The translations under genes were made by a program, and so were the position numbers. DNA of 7,844 nucleotides from positions 1 to 7,844 of the forward strand of contig JAEZJK010000116.1 of the NCBI GenBank assembly GCA_023415835.1, given 5' to 3'. The DNA comes from Bacillota bacterium. Its GTDB lineage: Bacteria; Bacillota; UBA4882; UBA8346. Of the stretch, positions 1-4,922 are shown piece by piece (the first letter of the stretch is position 1; every line of letters begins with the position of its first letter). The notes under the pieces were generated by a model. It was not told the origin of the DNA, ran no database searches, and saw nothing but the letters and a program-made list of their open reading frames with translations.

Positions 1-454
1 CATCTTTAACTGGAGCATTGATTATTTCAATATAAATAAACCTATCACAGGCAACAATAAAAGCGTTTGGTGTTTTCCGCTCGCCGATTCCAAATACCTT
101 CATCCCGGCTTCTCGTAGTCTGGTAGCCAGTCTGGTAAAGTCGCTGTCACTCGAAATGATGCAAAAACCATCCACTTTTTCGGAATATAGAATATCCATT
201 GCGTCAATGATCAGGGCCGAGTCCGACGAATTCTTGCCCGAGGTATAACTATATTGTTGGATCGGGGTAATCGCGTTTTCTAACAACGAACTTTTCCAAC
301 CCGATAAAGCAGCGTTGGTCCAATCGGCATAGATCCTTTTGATAGTCGGTGTTCCGTATTTGGCCACCTCCTCAAGGATCCCTTTAATGTTTTTATATGG
401 GACATTCTCGGCATCAATCAGTACTGCGAGTCTCAATTCTTTTGTGTTTGGCAT
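1..454 (-). CDS. NYN-domain (LabA/DUF88-like) putative ribonuclease, C-terminus cut by window edge
   Basis: The first 151 residues of a NYN-domain protein (PIN-like fold, LabA/COG1432 group) are visible. The frame is open to base 1, so the end is missing. The family's acidic metal-site residues are recognisable: D14 in LIDAEN, D78 in a SSDSALIIDAMDIL segment that also carries D84 and D87, and D103/D105 in SSDSDF. The MKVFGIGE and TPNAFIVACDRFIYIE segments are also typical. Characterised relatives are metal-dependent RNases, and many bacterial members carry a C-terminal OST-HTH/LOTUS RNA-binding domain. That domain would fall outside the window and is only inferred. The ATG lies 5 bases past the stop of the carbamoyltransferase gene and its ribosome site is inside that gene, so the two are almost certainly co-transcribed and translationally coupled. 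The RNA target is unknown. Confidence 0.88.
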   Translation of the reverse strand, partial: MPNTKELRLAVLIDAENVPYKNIKGILEEVAKYGTPTIKRIYADWTNAALSGWKSSLLENAITPIQQYSYTSGKNSSDSALIIDAMDILYSEKVDGFCIISSDSDFTRLATRLREAGMKVFGIGERKTPNAFIVACDRFIYIEIINAPVKD

Positions 455-459
455 ATAGG

Positions 460-1386
460 TTACTCCGTTTTTCCCAGCTGCGCCAGTAATACCGCTTTCT
501 CCGCATGCAACCTGTTCTCAGCCTGATCGAAAATGATCGAGTTCGGACTCTCAATCGCCCAACGGTCGATCTCATAACCGGGATGAATCGGCATATCATG
601 CATGATCAGCGCTTTACTCCCTTTCAGTAGCGCCTCGTTCAATTGGAAAGGAAGCATCTTCTCGATCCGCCGATTCTTCTCTGCCTCGAATTTCGGGTCT
701 ATAAAGTATTCCATATCCACCCAAGTATCGGTATACACAACATCCGCCTTGGCTACCGCCGCCTTTAGATCAAGGGTCGCTTCATACAAACCTGTCTTAG
801 CCGCCTCATCAAGAAGTTCTTGATCCCGGCTGGGTTCATTGAATTCAGGGGTTACGGTGGTAATTTTCATGCCAAGCTTAGTGCCGCCTTCAACTAATGA
901 ATTGGCCACATTGTTATGAATACCGACATAGACCAGGTTAATCCCTTCTAATCTGCCTTTATGCTCTAGGATTGTTAGAAAATCAGCCAAAGCCTGGGTA
1001 GGGTGATATTTGTTATCGCAACCGTTAATCACGGGAACCCTTGAAAAATCGGCCATTTCTTGGACTTGCTCATGGGTAAGCACCCGCGCCATAATCGCAT
1101 CCACATTCCGATCTAAATAACGGATTTCATCCTTCAACTCCGCTAGGATCAGGTTAGTGCTGCGCCAGTCGAGAAAGATAGAATGTCCCCCAAGCTGGGT
1201 CATGGCGACTTCAAAAGATACTCTGGTCCGGGTGGAAGTTTTTTGAAAGATCATCCCTAAGGTGAGATGTTCTAACGTATTCCAGTATTTTGGCTGATTT
1301 TTCTTCACTCGAAGCGCCAGATCGAGAAGTTGTTGAAGTTCTTTACCAGGCCAATTTTTAAAATTTAGCATATGTTTGACTGGCAT
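460..1386 (-). CDS. argF: Carbamoyltransferase, ornithine carbamoyltransferase type, with divergent substrate motifs
   Basis: A 308-residue cytosolic aspartate/ornithine carbamoyltransferase of normal length. The carbamoyl-phosphate half is intact: STRTR at 51-55 in FQKTSTRTRVSFE, R101, H128 and Q131 of HPTQ, and the C-terminal AENRLH segment at 290-294. The amino-acid half follows the ornithine enzyme in overall layout but departs at its signature positions. HPCQ is HPTQ, the DxWxSMG loop reads DTWVDME (220-226), HCLPxH reads HDMPIH (263-268), and the usual GRGESxxDTA loop is replaced near 75-90. Ornithine carbamoyltransferase, which makes citrulline in arginine synthesis, is the default name, but the actual amine substrate is uncertain. 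The ATG start has AAAGGAG 9 bases upstream (1396-1402); a second Met at residue 6 lacks such a site. The NYN gene follows directly. No other arg gene lies in the window. Confidence 0.85.
   Translation of the reverse strand: MPVKHMLNFKNWPGKELQQLLDLALRVKKNQPKYWNTLEHLTLGMIFQKTSTRTRVSFEVAMTQLGGHSIFLDWRSTNLILAELKDEIRYLDRNVDAIMARVLTHEQVQEMADFSRVPVINGCDNKYHPTQALADFLTILEHKGRLEGINLVYVGIHNNVANSLVEGGTKLGMKITTVTPEFNEPSRDQELLDEAAKTGLYEATLDLKAAVAKADVVYTDTWVDMEYFIDPKFEAEKNRRIEKMLPFQLNEALLKGSKALIMHDMPIHPGYEIDRWAIESPNSIIFDQAENRLHAEKAVLLAQLGKTE
463..466 (-). promoter_or_regulatory. Ribosome binding site of the NYN gene inside the upstream gene's last codons
   Basis: GGAG sits 8 bases before the NYN start codon and forms part of the final Thr-Glu codons of the carbamoyltransferase gene, immediately before its TAA stop. 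A ribosome finishing the upstream gene would stop on this site, which favours coupled translation. It also supports the ATG at 454 as the true start. Confidence 0.65.
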
Positions 1387-1459
1387 TAATATTCTCTCCT
1401 TTAATCACCAACTGGCTTGCCGGAAATTTTATTCCGATAAACATGCAACTAATGGAATA

Positions 1460-1489
1460 ATTATAAACCATCTCTCCTCCAGCCGTCTA
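1460..1489 (-). promoter_or_regulatory. Candidate sigma-70-type promoter of the carbamoyltransferase-NYN operon
   Basis: On the minus strand a perfect TATAAT (1460-1465) lies 18 bases after TAGACG (1484-1489), which matches the -35 consensus at four of six positions. A transcript starting about seven bases further on would have a leader of roughly 65 bases ending at the AAAGGAG ribosome site. No convincing ARG box was found beside it. Confidence 0.4.
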
Positions 1490-1494
1490 CTTCT

Positions 1495-1542
1495 AATTAC
1501 CAAAACTTGATCTTAAACACTTTTCACGGGCTACAAATTATT
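1495..1542. repeat. Intergenic repeat element, copy A
   Basis: On the plus strand this stretch carries the 12-mer AATTACCAAAAC (1495-1506), then TTG and ATCTTAAA, then the 11-mer TACAAATTATT (1532-1542). The same blocks occur in the same order and orientation upstream of pcrA (7154-7197), with internal gaps of 25 and 21 bases. It lies just upstream of the candidate promoter. It could be a degenerate dispersed repeat or a shared regulatory site. Confidence 0.5.
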
Positions 1543-1601
1543 CACCGGGATAACCGTTATATTCTCCCTGACGCAACTGGATTTTCCTAAAAAAGCCTTT
1601 A

Positions 1602-1631
1602 GCGCTTAATCAAAAAAAATGGATTAAGCGC
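1602..1631 (-). terminator. Hairpin downstream of the M42 peptidase gene, probable terminator
   Basis: A perfect 10-bp inverted repeat, GCGCTTAATC and GATTAAGCGC, surrounds a 10-base loop that is T-rich on the minus strand. It begins about 35 bases after the peptidase stop. On the minus strand the stem is followed by TAAAGGC and then six T residues, so the T tract is offset by about seven bases from the stem. This is a slightly irregular intrinsic terminator, well placed to separate the peptidase from the carbamoyltransferase operon. Confidence 0.6.
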
Positions 1632-1666
1632 CTCATATTTCTTAATTTGTAATAGTAGTATCACGT

Positions 1667-2740
1667 TTACCAAGGGTTCTTTTTCAATGCCTTGACTTTA
1701 TCCTCATCAAGGTCGGCAATTAACGCTAGGACTAACTTTACGGTTGCCTCCAAATCATTTAAATCCATGATACACTGGTGGCTATGGGCGTACCGGACTG
1801 GTATCCCAATCACTACCGTCGGAACCCCAGCCGCTGACTGTTGAATCTCTTTAGCGTCAGTCCCGCCGCTCTCCCGTACCGCCAGTTGATAAGGGACGCC
1901 TATTTGCTGCGCTTTAGCCAAAATAAACCTGACCAATGCTTGGTTAGGGATGAGTGTCGGGTCAAAGTAGCGGATTTGCGGACCTCCCCCTAACTTGCCT
2001 TGAATAATAGCGCCAGCATCCGGAAAGTCATCTGCCGGAGCGCCCTCAATCACCAGGCAAAGATCAGGTTGGACAACAGCCGCGACAGTCCTAGCGCCTT
2101 TAAGCCCATTCTCCTCTTGGGCAGTCCCCGCTCCGATCACCTGGTTGGGATGGTTTCGATCCAACCCTTGCAATACTTGGGCAATTACGGCGCAACCCGC
2201 CCGATCGTCAAAAGCTTTACCGATTAATGCCCCTTCTCTTCCAAGCGGCTCCGCTTTTACTGCCGGGACTACCGGGTCGCCTACTCCGATTCCCAGAGCG
2301 GTCACCTCTTCAAAGCTGCGCGCCCCGACATCGATATATAAATCAGCCAATTGCAAGGACCGGTTTTTTTCTTCCTCTCTCAGATAATGGGGTGGCTTGG
2401 CGCCGATAACGCCGAAGTAGTCCCCGTTTTTTGAACGGACTAATACTCTTTGGGCTAACAGGGCTGGCGGCCACCAGCTCCCGAGTGGGACTACCTTCAG
2501 ATACCCTCCCGGGGTAATTCCCCTAACCATTAACCCAACTTCGTCCAAATGGGCCGCTAATAAAACCTTTGGTGTCCCAGCTTTTCCTTGATGGGCCACA
2601 ATAATGCTCCCCAGGTTATCATAGGTTACTTCGGTATAGTTCTCCACCAGTTTTCGAAAAACCTCACGGACCTCGCCCTCAAAACCCGAAGGCCCGAAAG
2701 CGTTTGCTAATTCAACCGCCATCTCTTTTAAACCGTCCAA
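1667..2740 (-). CDS. M42-family metallo-aminopeptidase (glutamyl aminopeptidase / 'endoglucanase M' type)
   Basis: A 357-residue cytosolic enzyme of standard M42 length with no signal peptide. The two-metal site is complete: H64 and D66 in AAHLDEVGLMV, D178 in GKAFDDRAG, catalytic base E209 and ligand E210 in TAQEENGLKGA, E232 in VIEGAPADDFPD, and H319 in RYAHSHQ. The GPSGFE segment at 16-21 and KPPH at 115-118 are also family hallmarks. The ligand at 232 is Glu where many relatives have Asp; the Glu form is common in one branch. M42 enzymes form large oligomeric shells and trim N-terminal residues from peptides. The 'cellulase' name found in some databases is a historical misnomer. The exact residue preference cannot be read here. 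Translation starts at TTG, supported by AAAGGGG 8 bases upstream; the in-frame ATG at residue 7 has a weaker site. It appears to be transcribed alone. Confidence 0.93.
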   Translation of the reverse strand: MDGLKEMAVELANAFGPSGFEGEVREVFRKLVENYTEVTYDNLGSIIVAHQGKAGTPKVLLAAHLDEVGLMVRGITPGGYLKVVPLGSWWPPALLAQRVLVRSKNGDYFGVIGAKPPHYLREEEKNRSLQLADLYIDVGARSFEEVTALGIGVGDPVVPAVKAEPLGREGALIGKAFDDRAGCAVIAQVLQGLDRNHPNQVIGAGTAQEENGLKGARTVAAVVQPDLCLVIEGAPADDFPDAGAIIQGKLGGGPQIRYFDPTLIPNQALVRFILAKAQQIGVPYQLAVRESGGTDAKEIQQSAAGVPTVVIGIPVRYAHSHQCIMDLNDLEATVKLVLALIADLDEDKVKALKKNPW

Positions 2741-2748
2741 GAAAATCG

Positions 2749-2755
2749 CCCCTTT
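2749..2755 (-). promoter_or_regulatory. Ribosome binding site fixing the TTG start of the M42 gene
   Basis: AAAGGGG lies 8 bases before the TTG at 2740-2738. The alternative ATG six codons downstream is preceded only by AAAGAG at very short spacing. The TTG start also keeps the usual helix ahead of the GPSGFE motif. Confidence 0.6.
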
Positions 2756-2780
2756 ACCGTCGTTACGCCTGATTTCCGCG

Positions 2781-2790
2781 TTACGCGTAA
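2781..2790. repeat. Perfect palindrome TTACGCGTAA in the M42 promoter region
   Basis: A 10-bp perfect palindrome. It overlaps the predicted -10 region of the M42 promoter and is one of several TTACGC-containing words in this genome's gaps: 2763-2768 here, and 7123-7138, 7143-7150 and 7241-7251 before pcrA. Its position fits an operator, but it may equally be part of a dispersed repeat. Confidence 0.45.
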
Positions 2791-2814
2791 AAACCTTTTA
2801 AAAATTGTTGTCAA
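2786..2814 (-). promoter_or_regulatory. Candidate promoter of the M42 peptidase gene
   Basis: A perfect TTGACA (2809-2814) is followed, after 17 bases, by TTTACG (2786-2791), a poor -10 with three of six matches. The leader would be about 40 bases and end at the AAAGGGG site. The weak -10 overlapping a palindrome suggests either regulation or a false match. A TATAAT further upstream on the minus strand (about 2865-2870) has no matching -35. Confidence 0.35.
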
Positions 2815-2912
2815 GAATCCAAGGGTCAGAAGGTTTTCTGTTAATACTACGAACCCTAAATTCATTATATGTTGATACTGGCTCTCATTCCCAGCTAACT
2901 TTTTGCTCTTAA

Positions 2913-2930
2913 TAAGGCTTCAAAGCCTTA
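2913..2930 (-). terminator. Palindromic hairpin after the amidase gene, weak terminator candidate
   Basis: An 18-base inverted repeat (TAAGGCTT, CA, AAGCCTTA on the plus strand) starts about 63 bases after the amidase stop. It would fold into a 6-7 bp stem with a small loop. No T run follows on either strand, so it does not look like a standard intrinsic terminator. It may be a transcript-end processing hairpin or a protein-binding palindrome. Confidence 0.3.
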
Positions 2931-2960
2931 CTTGCCCCACTACCTCCGGAATCCTAACTC

Positions 2961-2977
2961 CTGTCTACTGTCTACTA
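2961..2977. repeat. Heptamer tandem repeat CTGTCTA x2 plus a partial unit
   Basis: Two exact copies of CTGTCTA (2961-2974) are followed by a partial third, directly after the amidase gene. It reads as GTAGACA repeats on the coding strand. A lone GTAGAC also occurs in the carbamoyltransferase promoter region (1485-1490). The flanking 8-mer CCTAACTC occurs twice, at 2953-2960 and 2993-3000, the second copy overlapping the amidase stop codon. Confidence 0.5.
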
Positions 2978-2993
2978 TACCTCATAGCATAGC

Positions 2994-4892
2994 CTAACTC
3001 GACCTACAAAACTCCATAATTCCTTCAAAAATGCCTTCGGCTGCCTTGATTCGGAATTCGGTGGTTTTTAAGAGCGATTCCTCTTGAAAATTGGAGAGAT
3101 AACCGAGTTCCACCAAGATACTGGGCATTTGGGTCTCCCGGGTGACGCAAAAATCATTAGCCCTGACCCCGCGGCTGTTCAATTTAGTCTTTGCGACCAT
3201 CTCTTCCAAAACCTTCTCCGCCAGCAGTTTGGCGTCGGGCCTTCCCAGATGGTGGTAAACTTCAATGCCGTTAATATTAAAATTGGAATGATTATTAGCG
3301 TGGATACTGATAAATAAATTGCAAAACAGATAATTGGCTAAAAAAGGCCTTTCATAAAGACTGATAAAGCTATCGTCAGTCCTAGTCAATATGACCCTGG
3401 CTCCGGCTTCTTCCAATAAATCTTTCAACCGCATCGTAACTTCGAGATTGACGTCTTTTTCACGGGTCCCTTGCCTGCCGCAAGCTCCCATGTCTACACC
3501 GCCATGTCCGGCGTCCAGGACAATTGTTTTTCCGGTGATGGGCGATCTTTTAAAATGTAGCGTTAGCTGCCGCCGGTCTTTAGAGAGTTCCTGGGTGTAT
3601 CCGAAATAATAGTTAAAGTCCAGCTCGATTCGGGCCAGTTCCGGGCCGGCCTGAATTAAACGTAAGCCCTTAATTTGATCGCTTTTGAGCACCGGCAATG
3701 CAATTTCTGGGGCAAACCGGGAATAGCTCAGGTCTACCTGGAATTGGTGAGTTCTATTGACTTTCTGAATCTTTTCTACCAATTGGCCGTCACTTTCAAC
3801 AATAAGCCGTCCCCCATCCCCTTCTTGGATCCAATTTACCTTAGTTACCGTCTGAACGGACCTAACCTCCACCAAGTTCGGATCATCCGGAGCGGGAATT
3901 ACAAAACAAGGGGCAGTCCCGGTCAGATCAAAAACCACTCTAACCGTTTGAGGGTCGAATTGGCTCATCCTAACTGCCTTAATCCATTGACCGTCTCCGG
4001 AGAGGGGCTCAACTTTTCCACCCAGGGTAGCCCCTTCAAAATCAATCACTAACCGGCGTGGTTCTTCAAAAGATGTGACCCGGTATTTGGCGGGAGCCGA
4101 TGTTTTCACATATACCTTTCGTTCTTTATCCTTCTGAAACAGACTGGCTGATTCGACGAAATAATTAAAGACCAAAATAAGCTGGTTGGCCCGTTCCGGA
4201 TCACGGATTAACTTGTAACCGGACAGGCGGTACAGATCAAAAACCAACCTTAAGGCATTATCGCTCGACTGGCTAAACCGTACTTTTTTGACGATCGCAT
4301 TCTCATTGATGGAGCCGTCAAAAGCCCAATGAAGTTTCAGTCCGGAAAGATCCAAGACTAAACGGTCGGGGTCTACCAACAGGAAACTCTTAAACTGAAA
4401 CGGTTTCGACCCGACCAATACAAAAGCCGGCCTCCCTTCATAGTTGGTATTCTCCACTCCAACCAGGTAGTCGGCTTCCCAATCCAACTTCAAGTGCTGT
4501 CGATCCTCGCTCTTAATCACCAAACCCAAACGGAGATAAAACGCCACCGGAATCCAGAGCTGACCATCTTTTTCGAATGGAGCGGCCGGTAAATTACGAT
4601 GTTGACCGTTGGAAATATATTTGGTGCTCCCTTCAAACAAATTGATGCTATATTTTCCGAAACGCAGAAACAGGTTGTCCGCATCAGGGTTCCAATCGGT
4701 GCCGGCATGGAGGTATTTGTTTAAAAACGGCAAGTTGATAAATTTATGGCCGTTTTGTTCAATAACCATAACTTCTTGATCTACCTTGGCCTCGCCAAAA
4801 TAAAAAGTAATACCGCTACCTTCAGCCGCATCCGTCCTGACAGCCAATAGTAAAAACAAGCTGAACAAGGCTGCCCATCTTTTCCAAAACAA
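2994..4892 (-). CDS. Secreted N-acetylmuramoyl-L-alanine amidase with stalk and AMIN domains
   Basis: A cell-wall hydrolase of about 632 residues that cleaves the bond between N-acetylmuramic acid and L-alanine of the peptide stem. A signal peptide (FWKRW, then a hydrophobic run to LLLAVRTDA) ends near residue 22. Next come a copper-amine-oxidase-like stalk domain (about 28-137) and three AMIN-type units (about 152-244, 259-344 and a degenerate one at 360-448) expected to bind the wall. The Amidase_3 catalytic domain (455-627) has the full zinc set: H463 in DAGHGG, E478 in REKD, H531 in SIHANN and E595 in VELGYLSN. There is no C-terminal anchor. The frame opens at a TTG at 4910, but the TTG at 4892 is preferred because AAAGGTGGG lies 7-8 bases before it and the signal peptide then begins properly. 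It follows pcrA by 30 bases and is probably co-transcribed. Confidence 0.93.
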   Translation of the reverse strand: MFWKRWAALFSLFLLLAVRTDAAEGSGITFYFGEAKVDQEVMVIEQNGHKFINLPFLNKYLHAGTDWNPDADNLFLRFGKYSINLFEGSTKYISNGQHRNLPAAPFEKDGQLWIPVAFYLRLGLVIKSEDRQHLKLDWEADYLVGVENTNYEGRPAFVLVGSKPFQFKSFLLVDPDRLVLDLSGLKLHWAFDGSINENAIVKKVRFSQSSDNALRLVFDLYRLSGYKLIRDPERANQLILVFNYFVESASLFQKDKERKVYVKTSAPAKYRVTSFEEPRRLVIDFEGATLGGKVEPLSGDGQWIKAVRMSQFDPQTVRVVFDLTGTAPCFVIPAPDDPNLVEVRSVQTVTKVNWIQEGDGGRLIVESDGQLVEKIQKVNRTHQFQVDLSYSRFAPEIALPVLKSDQIKGLRLIQAGPELARIELDFNYYFGYTQELSKDRRQLTLHFKRSPITGKTIVLDAGHGGVDMGACGRQGTREKDVNLEVTMRLKDLLEEAGARVILTRTDDSFISLYERPFLANYLFCNLFISIHANNHSNFNINGIEVYHHLGRPDAKLLAEKVLEEMVAKTKLNSRGVRANDFCVTRETQMPSILVELGYLSNFQEESLLKTTEFRIKAAEGIFEGIMEFCRSS

Positions 4893-4898
4893 CCGGTT

Positions 4899-4907
4899 CC
4901 CACCTTT
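4899..4907 (-). promoter_or_regulatory. Ribosome binding site deciding the amidase start
   Basis: AAAGGTGGG lies immediately after the outer TTG (4908-4910) and a few bases before the inner TTG (4890-4892). The outer TTG has only ACGGGAT directly against it, which is too close for normal initiation. The site therefore points to 4892 as the start and shortens the protein by six residues. Confidence 0.6.
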
Positions 4908-4922
4908 CAAATCCCGTTAAAC

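Noticed and set aside
414..599. Minus-strand frame rich in Arg across the carbamoyltransferase-NYN junction
   Set aside because: It is an out-of-frame reading of two genes that are well supported in other frames.
1451..1470. Possible ARG box near the carbamoyltransferase promoter
   Set aside because: The AT-rich stretch matches only part of the ArgR consensus and lacks the symmetric second half.
1387..1666. T-box or riboswitch leader upstream of the carbamoyltransferase
   Set aside because: No T-box AGGGUGGNACCGCG-like sequence and no leader terminator beside the start; the only strong hairpin is next to the peptidase gene end.
2821..2865. Nested hairpin (CAGAA/TTCTG inside AGGGT/ACCCT) upstream of the M42 gene
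   Set aside because: Stems are only 5 bp with a large one-sided bulge, and it lies upstream of the likely promoter; too weak to call.
3675..4052. Open plus-strand frame of 125 codons
   Set aside because: It is antisense to the AMIN region of the amidase, which is clearly coding, and it resembles no family I recognise.
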